A stretch of DNA of 64,000 bases from Mesaphorura yosii (lineage: Eukaryota; Arthropoda; Collembola; Poduromorpha; Tullbergiidae): assembly GCA_009869945.1 (NCBI GenBank), contig WIXG01000124.1, positions 124,001-188,000 on the forward strand. The letters are read 5' to 3'. Positions 1 to 13,114 of the stretch are shown here, piece by piece. The notes under the pieces are model-generated. The model made no database searches, was not told where the DNA came from, and was given only the letters and a program-made list of their open reading frames with translations. The translations under genes were made by a program, and so were the position numbers. Every line of letters starts with the position of its first letter. The stretch's first letter is position 1.

Positions 1-348
1 TCTGCAGCGAAAATTGAAAACGAGAGACGAGAATATGACTCAAACATCATTGTTGATTTCTAGTGAAAGCCGTTTGATGAGAAAATTGAATTAGGCGAGC
101 GAAGAGTGCGCAGAGAACGAAATTCTACACGCGGAGTGCCTGGATGGATTGAATTGACTCATTTATTGGCAGAAATTGGAAGCAAAATACTTTCCCATTC
201 AATAAGCTTAGATCATTTGTGTGCTTGTCGAAACTTAAATTGAAAGCATTTTCTTCATATTCTACCAGAAGCGAGCGCAACTTTTCTCCAACTAGTACAA
301 TATTGTATGGTAAATTGAGGACTTGATCGAATAAAATGTACATCATCT

Positions 349-534
349 CTACTTAGGAACTTTACAGAAATCTACCATGTTAGTGGGAACATTTGGCGCA
401 GGTTGAGAAGAGAATTTGATGGCGCCTTTTAAAGAACGACCGTCTTTGGAGCATCCTACCAGACTTGAATCAGGGTCTAAAATTAGATTTCCTCCAACTT
501 CAAACTCGAAGTCCGGTGGGCTTTCTCCTGGCTG
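349..534 (-). CDS. Terminal coding exon of an unrecognised gene (partial)
   Basis: The minus strand has an open frame from a good splice acceptor (pyrimidine-rich tract ending TTCGTTAG, just above 534) to a TAG stop at 349-351. This gives 62 codons in phase 0, counting the stop. The peptide starts QPGESPPDFEFEVGG and ends NMVDFCKVPK. It is acidic at the start, has two cysteines, and its composition looks like protein rather than chance. No ATG lies in the frame near the acceptor, so it would be the last exon of a gene entering from higher coordinates. I could not find a convincing partner exon between 540 and 2300. I do not recognise the family. A chance open frame behind a chance acceptor remains possible. 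Confidence 0.3.
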   Translation of the reverse strand, partial: QPGESPPDFEFEVGGNLILDPDSSLVGCSKDGRSLKGAIKFSSQPAPNVPTNMVDFCKVPK

Positions 535-2355
535 CTAACGAAGGAAAATCTGCACAATTTTGTTGACGAAGCGGCTGGATCTACCAAAGAAATCGAAAAC
601 AACAATGATAATATGGTAATTGAATTTGCGATGAGGTTTCCAAAGATTCGCTAGCATTGTTAAGGATGTCCATATGTCCGTGGCCACAACAGCTTGCTTT
701 TCAAAGTCAGCCTCATTTTACAGGGCTTGGCCAGATTGGTCATTGAGAACGGATGGATACATTAATTTCCATAAATTTCCGCTGTTGATCAATTTAGAAT
801 TGTTTGTCCAGTGTGGGGTTCAGCCGCTGACCACAAAAGAATAGAACTCAAAGTCGGACAACGCCCGGAGCAACCGCATGGGAATAAAGTAAGTAAACTA
901 CTTGCTGAAATGGAACACGAGTTCCGAAAAACATAATTCGACCGCTGACCGCAACGAATTTGGCGAAGAACCTCCTCGTTCATGCATCTTGCATCGTTCC
1001 AAAAATTATGCTCCAATTTGATGGTCATATTATTATGGCTCTTATGACATTATCCCGCACTTAAGGAGGAAGTGTGGTTTTGGTTTTCTTTCATTTTCCG
1101 CATATTATAACAGCTAACGACTTTATGACCGCGTTCGTTCTATACACCAACTTTGACTTTGACATTTGGCTGACATTTGATATTAATGCACGTTAAAATT
1201 CTCAGAGGACCCATGAATGGATGGGGCAATGAGAAAACGGCTGTAACGCCGCTTTTAATCGGCCAAATATCTTTTGTTAATCGATTCACTTGTACAAAGT
1301 TGAGTCGGAAGAGGTACATTTCTGTCCGCATTATAATTCAGTTCTAATTAAATTCTTAGCAAAGTTACACCAGTTTTTGCGTGGTGTGATTCTGTGATTC
1401 ACATTGCTACAAATTCTAAATGGACCTCCGAATCCATCTTCGTATCAGCTTGCCATTCATTACGAAAAAGGAAAATTCTGAATGGAATTTTCTTTGAAGA
1501 GCTGATGAATGTGGAGTCAGCTAAATTGGAACTGCAAGTTCAGATCAGTAAATCAACCTTGATCACTATATCCTGACTCATTAAATTCAAGGGTCCTGGA
1601 CTCAGATCGTAAGTGCTTAAAGCGTCAATGAATGTACGCTAATGACCACGAATTGAAAATGCCAACCTGCAGAGATTAAAGATACGCGAGCGAGGAACGT
1701 GCCAACTTGTTAGGTTCAAAACATCATAATCAGCGAATTTGATAAATGTCTGCAAGTGAATGATCAAAACCGTTGGTTGTGATATGGAGCAGGACACAGG
1801 TTGTTTAGAAAATACCCACCTCGGGTTATGCGATTTCCAATTGTGCACCAAGTACAGAAGTTAGCAGAACCACAAAATACGCACATCGCTCACTTTCAAA
1901 GCAGGTTCGTGTGTGCTTCAACGCATAACAAGTTCGATGCAACGCAAAGATTCAGTGATGAGAATTGGTGAACTGTGAGATCTGAAAAAGGGAGTTTGCT
2001 AGATGCGTTGAGTTCCAGCCCTCTTCCATCCCGTACTCCGACTCGCATTGGTTGGCAGATCTTTACACATCCTTTGAAACCGGATCAATACATCGCAGCA
2101 GCAAACCAATCCCGAACTTCTCGTTGTAGAAAATGCGACTTTCTCCTACAAACACTGAACGCCAATATGTCTCGTGATTAAGTAGGCATGATGTGTAAAT
2201 CGTATACCATTTTGGAGATTGCAAATAAAATTACAGAGACAAGTGCAGCCGGTGTAGATTTACGGGCACAGCAAGCACGCAGATTGAGGGTTCCATTAGA
2301 GAATCAAGTGCTTGGCTCCAAGTCGTGCTTCCGACTAAATCGTGGACGTCAGCGC
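535..2355. other. No supported gene between the 5' partial exon and the bsh promoter
   Basis: Only short open frames are present, and none shows a family signature or a consistent chain of splice sites. Part of this stretch is probably the intron or upstream exons of the gene ending at 349. The right end is probably upstream regulatory DNA of bsh. Confidence 0.5.
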
Positions 2356-2391
2356 TATATAAAGAAAGTATGGATGATCAGAATCTCAGAC
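2356..2391 (+). promoter_or_regulatory. Core promoter of bsh: TATA box plus initiator
   Basis: TATATAAAG lies at 2356-2364. TCAGAC, a match to the arthropod initiator (TCAGTY-like), lies at 2386-2391. If the A at 2388 is +1, the TATA box begins at -32, the canonical spacing. The bsh ATG follows at 2509, which implies a 5' leader of about 120 nt. The motif pair and spacing are seen directly; use as a start site is inferred. Confidence 0.55.
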
Positions 2392-2508
2392 GGAAAACTT
2401 GGGCCCTCAGACGTGAAGCCTATGCTAGTGAATCACCCGTTCCAGTGACGGTAGACTGTGTGTGTTGATTTCAGTGATCGCAATTTGACTTGAGACAAAT
2501 CTCCAATA

Positions 2509-4675
2509 ATGTTTAATGAGAGATTATACAACAGTAACAGTGCAAGTGGTGAAAAACGATCAGCATCCGAAGAAAATCACCAGCAAACCCAAAGTCCAAA
2601 TAACAGTTACAATTATCACAATCAGTACTCAGGTTCTGCGTTCAGACGAAAGAGTAGCTCGTTCTTGATTGATGACATTCTCTTTCCAAGACCAAAGGTA
2701 AGAACGGACGCCGTGGATTACGGAAGTCGTGTTTGCCGATATTGGAAATTTAAAGAGAGAAACGTGGAGTTAATGACGCGTTTCATTTTCCCTGCAGAAC
2801 ATGGGCCGTGAAAGTCACCTGCCGGTTTCATCCCGATTAAGTGGAATGAATTTGGGATCACCTCTGGATGAGACAACATTTTCAAATTCACCACCACACA
2901 GTTCCCCGTCATCAGCCATGTCTCCAACTTTGGCGACGTCATTCTCAGCATATTTGCCAGCATTCATGCCACGACCTGACGTAACAACGCATCCGTTCTT
3001 TTTGGCCGCTGCGGGTAAACTCCAGTTTTGAGCATTATAATATATATCTATCGCACTTCGAGTCTTGTAAAAAATATAATATCGATAATTACCGCAATTT
3101 AACCCGGACATTTTATCATTTGCGCTTTCACACATTTCCAATTAAGCCTTAACGCGTTTGCTGCCCCAAGAGCCACTGTCTTTTATTGCCAATTAGACAA
3201 AATGTCAGTCCACTCGCTGTAGAAAGCTATTACGCACAATAGTCGCCGAAAGGTCACCCATTTACGGTTTCAGATTTCTCATCTCATCGCTATGTAATTT
3301 TTAAGCGATCCCAAATGAGTGGCACTTCACTTACTTAATGGACAATATGGCAAAATTACCACATATCAAATTCCTGAATGTGATTTCATGCTATTGCTTC
3401 AACACTTGACAAAATATGCTTACTTGGTCCACGCACCCGAAATATTGCCGACCTAATAGTAAACGCCACATGAACATGCCGTGATTTGAATGCGGGCACT
3501 GGCCCTGTGCTTAATCCGTTGAATCTCCACATGGGGTGTCGTAATAAGCTTCCAAGTATTATTTTACATTTCATTAATGAGGGATCTGGATTTGGTGGAT
3601 CGAATTTCGGTGAGCACAAGCACTTTGAGTACATGAACCCTTATTCATGCCCACTTCGAATCGAAGGAAATCGCGTCATTAATTCTAATGATTGTCTTAC
3701 ACCGTTTACATTTTATTCATTTCACCTTTTTAAGATTATGATACTTTAGTTTCGGCGTACGTTCTCATGTCTGTAGGTTTGCCATTCAGCTCCCTGTTCA
3801 CGGGAGCCGACCCGAATTCAAAACACTGCAGGAGGCGGAAGGCGCGGACGGTGTTCAGTGACCAACAATTAAATGGGCTGGAGAAGCGATTCGAGGTTCA
3901 ACGCTATCTCAGCACTCCAGAACGAGTCGACCTTGCAAATGCTCTGAATCTCTCAGAAACTCAGGTACACCAAACACGGACGTCAAAAAATATCTGAAAC
4001 CGCCGGAGAAGTGTCTCAAATTCCCCGTGCAAATTCGATTATTTGTCCAATGTTTTCACAACTTCAAGGTTAAAACTTGGTTTCAAAATCGTCGCATGAA
4101 GCATAAAAAACAAATGAGGAAGGGAAGCAATGCCAGCAGTTGTGGAACAAGCGATTCCGGAACTAGTCAAAAGTCTACAACCAAGAACACAAGTGGGAGC
4201 TCATCTTCGTCCATGAACGGGCGCGGCGTGGAATCAGAAAATGGTGTTCTTCCGAAGAATTCGTCGATTGTTCTGGGAACAACTGGTAGGTTAATTCAGG
4301 AGCGACTTCTTTCGGAATGTTTCATATAAACCTTTTTTGTTAGATATTCCGATGGACTTCTCTCAACGAAAGCACAATCCAACGCGTGGTTCGACTTCAT
4401 CGAATCCTCGAACCGTTGTGCACGATGGACATTGCGTCAATGGAAGCGTACAATTCGACCATCACACATTCGAGCGTGAATTTATGGATAAGCACAGATC
4501 ACCGACATTCTACAAAAATTATTCTCCCAAGACCAAAAGACCTTCAATTCAAAAAGAAGATGATTCAAGCACCAAAGATCAATTTGATGAAGATGACGAC
4601 GAAATTGACGTATTGTCGGATTCTTCCAATGAAAACAAAAGTGATCTTTGTCTACCGTACGCTAGTCATTGTTAG
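2509..4675 (+). CDS. bsh: Brain-specific homeobox protein (bsh/BSX family)
   Basis: This gene encodes a homeodomain transcription factor, nuclear, known in other animals for specifying subsets of brain neurons. Five exons join in frame: 2509-2697, 2798-3014, 3777-3964, 4069-4285 and 4344-4675, giving 380 residues. The homeodomain is at residues 155-214. It begins RRKARTVFSD and includes EKRFEVQRYLSTPERV and the recognition helix VKTWFQNRRMKHKK with Gln50, Trp48 and Asn51. The family-specific flank KHCRRRKAR and the N-terminal FLIDDILF (residues 52-59) are both typical of BSX. An intron falls exactly between homeodomain positions 44 and 45. The C-terminus is acidic and contains EIDVLSDSS. A TATA/initiator promoter lies upstream and AATAAA follows at 4839. 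The neighbouring MIOX gene is convergent and 2.7 kb away. The assignment is secure; the splice sites were chosen by eye. Confidence 0.95.
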
Positions 4676-4838
4676 TGTCACTCATTCGAGTATTCTTAAG
4701 CTTATGAGATTCATTAGTTATCGCTTTGATTTAGGAAGATTCGAATGAGACTGTTGTACTCATGTAAAGTAATTTAATTTGGCTTTAACAAGAAGAGCTT
4801 GTAGTATTTACAATCGGTATGATTAGATTTCGAAGTGT

Positions 4839-4844
4839 AATAAA
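4839..4844 (+). terminator. Polyadenylation signal of bsh
   Basis: AATAAA lies 164 bp after the bsh stop codon and is the first such hexamer downstream. It implies a short 3' UTR. Confidence 0.5.
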
Positions 4845-7220
4845 ATTACGAGAAATCAGCATGCGTTCTTAATTTTCGTCCACCTTCCGTTAAAAAAGGA
4901 GGGCACATGAAAAGATTACGGCACACGTGTATCTAATTTCATGAACATGAAGGAACCTCGTTGGGAGAGTAAATCGCTGCCCAACTTAATATGTGCACGT
5001 GTCGAGAATTAGAAGAAATCTGTCAAAATCTGAACAATACGCCCAAACACTCTTGCACGATGGCATGACGGTAAGGTTGATCATTCCTTCATTCGCGAAC
5101 TCGGATGCTGATCATCGCTGACTACTGAAAATACGTAGGCGTTTCTTTGCTTGTACCGTTTTCCTGATTTCAAAAATAACATTTAATAAACTGCCCTCGA
5201 CACAAATTAAAGCGGTGTAAAACCTGATAATAAACTAAAATGTGGCTCTTTTACCCTGTTATTACAGGATCCTTCAGCCCCAAAGTGATGAGAAGACCAA
5301 GTGAGCTTTCACAAAAGCTGAATTATGAAAGGGTGACTGGAACAAAAGACTGGAATGTAATAACAGGCGCGTTTTCTCTTTGAACGCACCACACACGGCA
5401 GCAGAGCCAGTCTGGCTTCAAATAATGGTATCATCACTTTTCATCTTTCACATTTCAGACTCTTGTGATGGTCGTGGTTCAAAGGAGTATGGCCCAAACC
5501 ATACGACACTAATCAACTTTCCAAAATACTTAACCGTCACAATACGCCGAATTTGTTATTACAAACTCTCATTTAATTTACTGCTTCTCGCTGCGATGAA
5601 AGGTAAATTAATAATAATATTAAGAGTTAAATGAAAAGCTTTTCCCGTCTTCCCTGTAATAAATATTTGCCCTCATCGAGGCAATCTGCTCTTCTCCGGA
5701 ACCGCCCACGTACAGCTTCGTGAGGAGGAGTAAGCAGTAAAAGCAGTGACGATATTATCAGAGGACACACGCGTACAAGTACCGCGCTCCTGTGCGGGAT
5801 GTTGAATGAAATGCTTTCATTACGTGGAGCGCGGAACGCGGTGCACCAATTTCGGATGTCAAATCTAATTAAGACAACCCGGAATGAAATGACAGAAATG
5901 AAGAGAAAGAAGTATTTCGGGACATTCGGGAATCGGGATCAAACCGGGCCAGAGACGACGTGCATGTGCTTTATGTGTGGTTGTCAGACCGTGACTGGCA
6001 TAATCCAGTCACGTGAAAATTAAGGTAAAGGATTTAGATTCTTAATTCGTGACATTTCCTCCTGCCTGATTGCCATTACTTTGAACTTAGTAAGCCGACT
6101 TGTCAAATTCTGCTAATTTTCTGACCATAATGCTGGACGTTTATTACAGAGTAGATTTTAATTGGGCTTTCTACTTTTACTTCAGAAGAGCAATAATAAT
6201 TTAGGAATTCAATGGATTACTACTGAATACTGCATAATTTCTTGGCTTGAATTCTAACCGATTCCGTTTAGTACAAAGAATATATGGTATTTTATCAGCA
6301 CTGATATTTTTAGTTCCTGTGGCGCGGATGGGGTTTCGCTAAGCTGTTCGGACGCAAGATTTCATTCATAATGTAACTTAATTCATCGCAAGTTATCTGA
6401 GTTTCGGCAATCTAGTATTAGATTAAAATCTAACGAGAAGCGAATTCTAGACGCAAGCAGGAACAAAATGATTGCTGGAAGGATGGGCACACGGAGCCGC
6501 GTGCGGCGTGTCGTGTGCAAGAAGGAGAAGCAGAAAAGCTAAAGTTGCAACTTGAGATTGGGATTGGGAGTTGAAGCTAAGCCGATTTGGAAGTAACTGC
6601 TAAAACAACATGCTATTACAACATGATTTCGTAATTCTCAATGTTTGAGACTTGAAATTCGGCTTAGTGTCAATCACATTGCCAAATCCAAGAGTCTTTA
6701 TATAGTTTGCAAGCAAATTGCCTCCAATGTTGCTCATTTTCGAGGTATTAGTTTATAACAAGAGGAGAGGATGCAGTGGAGGAGATTTACTTGTCAAGTC
6801 ATGTCAAACCGCCGAGATGCACAGACTGATTGCCTTTAATCAGTTCTGGGAAGTGTGGAGCATAAAATCTGGTACAGGGATGGAAACAAATTGGAAAAGT
6901 AAATTGGCATAAACTTTGTTCCACCATTTGCTGGTTGTGTGCTTGCGAAATCTATCATGACTTCGGAATGGAAGCACGGATTTCGTTCTGGCATCGAATT
7001 CCCACGTAACTGATGAGCAATGTTTTTTATCGTTTTGCGTTAGACCAAATGTGGATACAACCTTCACAACTGAATTTTTGACAGGAAGCGCATACACGCA
7101 CAATGAATGCAATTGACCACATACAACTTCTCACCGTCCTTGACCTTATATAACACTAAGAGTAGAAAGAATTAGTAGAAGTACAACAGAAAATTGCAAT
7201 AGTTTGAAGCTTAAAAGCAA
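4845..7220. other. Intergenic DNA between convergent bsh and MIOX
   Basis: I find no gene here. The longest frame is about 90 codons on the minus strand (6840-7112), with no recognisable motif and no clear splice partners. The sequence is AT-rich and non-repetitive. Confidence 0.5.
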
Positions 7221-7226
7221 TTTATT
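7221..7226 (-). terminator. Polyadenylation signal of MIOX
   Basis: The plus strand reads TTTATT, which is AATAAA on the minus strand. It lies about 200 bp beyond the MIOX stop codon. Confidence 0.4.
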
Positions 7227-7426
7227 GTGCTATTTACTCGTGGTCAGTTCGTAACGAAAATTTGGCAATGGTAATATTACAAATTGAATGTTTCGTGGTT
7301 TAAAATTGACAATGAGTTAAGATCATTCAGAAAATTCACACGGGGAATTAAAATGCGGAAGTGGAATGTGTATGTGGAATACGGTAGCGAATTCATTGCT
7401 GCTGTTAATGAACATAGCTTAGCTGA

Positions 7427-9610
7427 TCACCATTCCAATTCTCCAGGAATGTACTTGCTGATCAGACTCTGGTAGTATGGCTTTAGCTTTTCGATGTCAG
7501 GAATCTCAGATCCTTTTGTATATAAATCGTACTTACTGTAAATGCAAAAATTGAATTAGTGTGATGGAGTAACTACTTCTCATGATATGCAAAACTTACT
7601 TGAATTCCAAAACCCATGGAAGATATTTGTCGTCATCTCCATTGCAAAGATGTCTGTAGTCACCACCAGAATGCCACGGATAGCATGAATGGAATCTAAG
7701 CATGATGCAAAGTAGTTTACAACAGTTTCAATTGTGACAGGATTTTGCAATTGACAGTTATGATACGCTGAACCTTATCATTCGAAGTCCTTCCTCCGGA
7801 ATCTTCGCATTGTTGTGCTTCAGAACCTTGTACAGGTATTCATCATGGCCCCAAGAAATCATCACGTTAGATAGCCCACAATTTGGTTTATAGATTCCGT
7901 ATTTTGTGCTGTAAATAAAGAACAGTTGTACTTCATCAGAAATTCATAAACTTGTGCACTCTATTCGGAAAGTTGGTTGGAGAAAGTTGGAGCCATCTTT
8001 CAGAGAAATTCTGGGTATAACTCCGGTTTCCTGTTTTCGGTGAAAAGCTTGGGTTACTCTCAGCCAGAGTTCGCCTACGCTTGCCTCATTCTTCTTTCAA
8101 CTAAGCCACATTGTCTGGCTAGAGAGGGTGGAAAATGAAATTCTGTATACTATACCTATAACACGGGTCGTGGAGATCCGGGTTCTTCGCGAAGCTCGTC
8201 TCGCGATAAACAATGGATGGTGCGTACTCACATCCGACAACAAATGTGTCACCAACAACAGCCCACTGTGGCTCACCATAAAATGCCATAACCTGGAAGT
8301 GAGTAATTTACATCAATATTGCTGAATTCTCGCGGAATTAAAGTATGAAAAAGTATTAAAGTACCTTCCCCAAATCATGAATCAACCCTGTCAGGTGGAA
8401 CCAATCCAAGTCTGGGTGCTCAGCCCGGATACGCTCAGCAGTTTGATAAGCATGAACAATATTGGGAATGTTTACGTCCGGATCGCTCTCGTCAATCAAA
8501 TCATTCAATTTGTCCAAAGCGTCCATGATATTCATCTGGAATAGAAGGCAAGCATCAGAATTTTAACGAACATGCTCAATAAAACCGTACAAGCATTGTG
8601 CAATGGCTTTTAAAGTTTTCTATGTGCATTTTCAACCCGTCTATCTTGCCTATTCAAAAATTTCACCTGCAGGAACAAGTTCAGAAAATTGGAGACGAAT
8701 TTGATATATTGGACAAGCAGGTGAGAAGAAATGAAATGGATAAGTTTAAAGTGACAAAAACTAAAAAGAAAGGAAGTTATTACTTTATATTCTTTCGTGA
8801 AAGGATCGCTGTGCCGCGCCGTTCTTCGGGCAGGATGCCCGCATGGATTCCGCCCCTCCACATGGCCACTTCACCTTCTATCATTATTATTCAGGAAGCG
8901 CGAGCAGAGAAGCAGGAGTGAAATCTTTCCGCAATATTTTTACTACTTTCTTATTACAGAATTTTATCCGGACACTTCTTCTACCTTGTCTTACCTTGAA
9001 TGTATTAAATTTCGTCCACCGCTGGATCCGATCCCGTACAAATTCGACAGTTTGATTGGTATGCATCATTTCATACGTAAGCCTCACTCGCTCCTTGATG
9101 GGATCAGATGAATCAATTGAATAGTCACGGAACGCATTCAGAGGTTTGTCAGCAAAACTCTTCTCGGGTCTTAAATGTTCAGACGGATCCAGGTACAGGA
9201 TTTTCTCATGAACGCCATTCTGCTGCGAAGATTTAAAAAGAAGAGAAACCTCAGTCTTCTGCATGAAATAGTAGGGAAAGTATACTTTGTGATTCAAGCC
9301 ATGCATTTATTATGTAATAGACCGAAAGAAAATCCCTTAAAGTGAATAAGAGTCCACGACTGCAATTTATGGCTAAATTATGTCATGCAGAGAAAGTCAA
9401 GTGCCTGAAAACTGTTTCTCATTTTAAATCTTTCCCATTCTTGAACTGCCATGCTCGCAGTGTTGCTGCAGTCGCAAGACGTAGCTTCTGGATTGCCATT
9501 TGGCTGGCACCAGGAGTAGTGAAAACTATGGGCAAGTGCCTGACCAAATTCGAGTAGTTTTGCATCTATGATCCCACCCGACTTACCGCATGCACTGCTG
9601 AATCAACCAT
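7427..9610 (-). CDS. MIOX: Inositol oxygenase (myo-inositol oxygenase)
   Basis: This is a cytosolic di-iron enzyme that converts myo-inositol plus O2 to D-glucuronate, the first step of inositol breakdown. Seven exons on the minus strand join in frame: 9587-9610, 8995-9222, 8365-8535, 8156-8292, 7774-7908, 7600-7695 and 7427-7535, giving 299 residues. The iron ligands known from human MIOX are all present: His112 (VHAYQTAE), His137 and Asp138 (IHDLGK), His208 (SWGHDEY), His234 ([10 protein letters not shown]) and Asp267 (NKYDLYT). Each is shifted by exactly 14 residues from the human numbering, and the length is human 285 plus 14, so the model is internally consistent. Lys141 of HDLGK is kept. 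The C-terminus KYIPGELEW is typical. Exon 1 is only eight codons (MVDSAVHA) and rests on a good GTAAGT donor and phase. An alternative unspliced start at 9306 is less likely, because an acceptor (TTCGCAG) interrupts it. Confidence 0.96.
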
Positions 9611-12600
9611 TTTGACGACTGTTTGTCCAAGTATCAATGCTATCAATGCAGCCGACCGAACAAACGTATCCTTTACTGACAAAAACCTAACTGAGATGAG
9701 ATCGCAGGAATAAATGACGTTCGGCTCCAGCTGTCCATGAAACAAATGAAATCTCAATTAAGGTATGAAATGTTTTCAGTCGTCACTCGATCTACGTTCG
9801 GCGATCTTGTGAAATCCTAACGTTACTGGCTAATCTGAATTTTATGGGCATGTGTCAATGTCATTAATACTGGATAACTAACCTCGATATTAATTATGTT
9901 CTCGTGCTAAATATCAAAGCAGCTGAGCACTTAATCCGGCTTCTTAGAACTCCGTGATTGCCGTGACTCAATAAGTGACACTGGCGGGTTCCGTGCGCCT
10001 AACTCTCCTCTGTTCTTGTCTTGAAAATAACAACAGAAGTGTCACGACCAAGGCTATTATGTTGAAGGCCAAGGACTCAGTGGTTGGTGTGATGTGTTGC
10101 AATCGTCTCAAAAACGCCGAATGCTCAAGGCGTAAGCTGATTGTTTCAATTTTATACCACCACAGATCAAGCTGAGGCTCGATTAATGTGGAGTTTACAT
10201 GTCAAGATGGATCTTGGACCTGGTGGCTGGAATAGATAATCTCAAAGCACAAGAATTTCACGACTGTACAAATAGCGTTAAATTGACAACGCCAGACTAA
10301 GAACAGTCTCACAGCTACCACACACAATAAAAATGATAGTAATATGCTTCATTGTCCATGAACTTTACCCAGACATAATTACACTCCATGCAAATGCCTG
10401 AGAAATGACGATGACCTCATCCAGCAACCTTGAAGCGATATAGCTCTGAAGTGCCTAGAGTCGTAGCATGGCTCTTGTCAGTGAACTTCATTCTTGCTGA
10501 GCGTACAAATTCTTGAGAATTGAGATAAGACTGTGTGGATTTGACTTCTCTTTTGTGTGTTTTGCGTTGGAGTGCGTACTGCGTAATAACTTGCGCTTCC
10601 GTTGCCTATTGAATAGAGCCCGAGATAAGCCCCAACAAAATGTCTACAAGTTACTAATAGGTAGAATGAAGTTAGGTTTATTATTGCATTGCCGATTTTT
10701 AACGCTGAGTTGATAATTGCGTCATATTTCTTGCGAACGCAGCGCAGCACGACTTTCAGAAAAATTCCTTCGGGACTGAGTTCCAGGATGCCACTTCCTG
10801 TTTAGTTTCTGCGTTGAACTCTGTTGTCTGGCTGTAATTTGCACCGGTCGCATTTTGCAGTAAGAACGAGAATCGTCGAGACGCCGCCCGACCGAATGCG
10901 AAGTCATTAGTTTATACTTAGCCATCCCTACGAGGAATTCGATTCGAGCGATGCACAGACGGGATCCGAATCCTGTCCGCTGTTGCCGCTGCCGTGTCAG
11001 GTACTTGCAACGCATATAATGTATTAATTTTAAGTAATTGTAAGTTAGAGAGCAAGTTTTAATTAAAAGTTTGCTTTGCATTTACATTGATTAGGCCGAG
11101 AAGTTTTGTAATGCGACATGAGACATCGCAACTTGTCAAAGTTGCTCACTTCATTTGATTAGAATACTATGTCTTGAAGGAAACTGCGCCAACCTGTCTA
11201 CTTGACTTGACAGTGGATCCTGCGAACTGGTGTCTCCATTTAAATGTTCATTTGAAATATGTTTGGGCGATGATCATCAGCATATACAAATGCAAAGGAT
11301 TACTTTAATCCACACTGCATGCCAAATGTGAGGGAAGCCAAGTCTTCCTGCCAAGCGCAAAGGCCCGGAATAAAAGTTGGGTATTTGTTACTGCCTTGCT
11401 GAGTGTTTGCTTTTAAGCTTCAACTTTTTAGTTGATGGAAATCATCATTACTTTATGCCTTCGCTTGGCTTTCTAGGCTGACTTACCTGTGCTCACTCTC
11501 ACTGCAAGAAACTTTGAGGGCAGAAGTTTCGAGTTAAGTTCCGGGGTTCTTAAAATACGCAAGAAGCCAAGCCAAGGCAGGGCGGCAAGAAGATGAAAGA
11601 CCTGAAAGAAAAGTTGTTTTCTGTTTCGGGGTCTTGTGGGACTGAGAAGAAAGAAAGAAATTCAACTTTTCTTTTGCGAGGAATAAAGATAAGGATCGGT
11701 CCGCGAGTGGAGTACACAGTGGCAGATTTAGAAACAACAAAGCACACAACGACAATCTTCGCCTCGTCGCTTCCATCCTTCGTATCTATCCTGTAAGCAC
11801 GGGTGCGAATTCTATTCGAATTGAGAAGAAAGAAAATATGTATTAACTGGAAAAATAGACACATGAAGCAGAAACGGAGAAAGGGATAAGAAGATATAAA
11901 GCCGTCGTGTATGCATGCATGTACGTCTATGCCACCACCGCGTGAGCCGTGCAGGGAGAGTGATGAAACCTGTTGTCATACATTATTCAATGCGGCGGCG
12001 CCAAGGACCTAGAACGAAAGAAATGGAATAAAGACAGTCAGCCAGGAGCAGAGATAAAGAACAAGAAAAGAAGACTCGTGCCCGTTGCCCATGTAAGGCA
12101 ACACGGTGCAGTCCAGAATTGAAATTGAAATATAAAAATGAGAAAAGAGTATTGTACATGAAAAAGAGTTTTCACTTTATGATGAGTTGACTGCTGGCTT
12201 CGACTTGGTTACTCTCTTGTTAGCGTTAGCGTCGCGTTGTTGCTGTTTGGCCTTGGTCTCATCCCGTGCTCAATTTTTATGGACACCATAAATATATTAT
12301 GCTTTCACACACGAGTGTATACACACGTGAGTAGTTTATGTATTTTTGTTATTATGATTACCTTTATTACGTGGATGATTTGCAGGTTTATGTTGGAACT
12401 AAACAGACAACAATTTATTTAAAAGGCAAACAGCAAACGACAACATGAAACATGATTGAATAATTCCACTCCTGACATGGCACGGAAGGCGACGATTGTT
12501 GAGTGCTTCCACTTGATGCTTAGCTTCCTTATCTTAAGAATGATGGGCGCAATAATAATTAAGGCGGTGGAATAAATTCTTTTATTGAGTCAGTGTCTAT

Positions 12601-13114
12601 TTGTCAAGTCCGTCCTCGCTGTGGTTCGTGATTTCTTGAGTGAGTCACGGTTTTGATCGAATGCAGCTATTGACACTTCTTTCCATGACCAACAAGTTGC
12701 TTGAAAGAATTTATTTCGCAAGTTCAATCTACAAGGCTGATACAATACGCATATCAGACCACATTGGATTACATTAAGCAAGATCATTAATTTCCAACTA
12801 ATTGGCCTTAACTAGATACAGTAGCAACATTTATTCAGAAAGTATGATCTTAGGCTTCCATATGCTTACTTATCACAAAAATGTCTAGTGCTTCCCTGTC
12901 AGACGCCCACATTTTGCAACCGAACCGCATTCGTAATGTCTTGCACCAAATCATTTTGCTACTAAAATTATGCACATGGATTCAACCTTCCACACTTGCG
13001 GCTTGGCTTTGCAAACAATTCGCAAATCATGCATTCATCCTGGAATAGCGACTTAGTGTTAAAATAAACGCAGGCTTATATAATTGGGATAACTACAGAC
13101 GCACTCTTGATTCT
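9611..13114. other. Intergenic DNA between MIOX and the Beat gene
   Basis: No gene is supported. Short frames such as 10722-11081 and 11534-11864 (both minus) have no recognisable motif. TTTATT at 12830-12835 (AATAAA on the minus strand) may be the polyadenylation signal of the Beat gene that ends at 13115. Confidence 0.5.

Noticed and set aside
1140-1851. Minus-strand pieces (PIKSGVTAVFSLPHP at about 1200-1260 and FADYDVLNL near 1740) faintly like the ML/NPC2 lipid-binding fold
   Set aside because: The match is about fifteen residues, the cysteines expected at these places are absent, and no consistent splicing joins the pieces. A decayed copy is possible but not supported.
6840-7112. 90-codon minus-strand frame between bsh and MIOX
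   Set aside because: It has no motif, no signal peptide and no splice partner, and the length is within chance for this base composition.
9223-9306. Unspliced N-terminal extension of MIOX from an ATG at 9306
   Set aside because: A good acceptor at 9223-9225 and an in-phase eight-codon exon at 9587-9610 give the expected family length.
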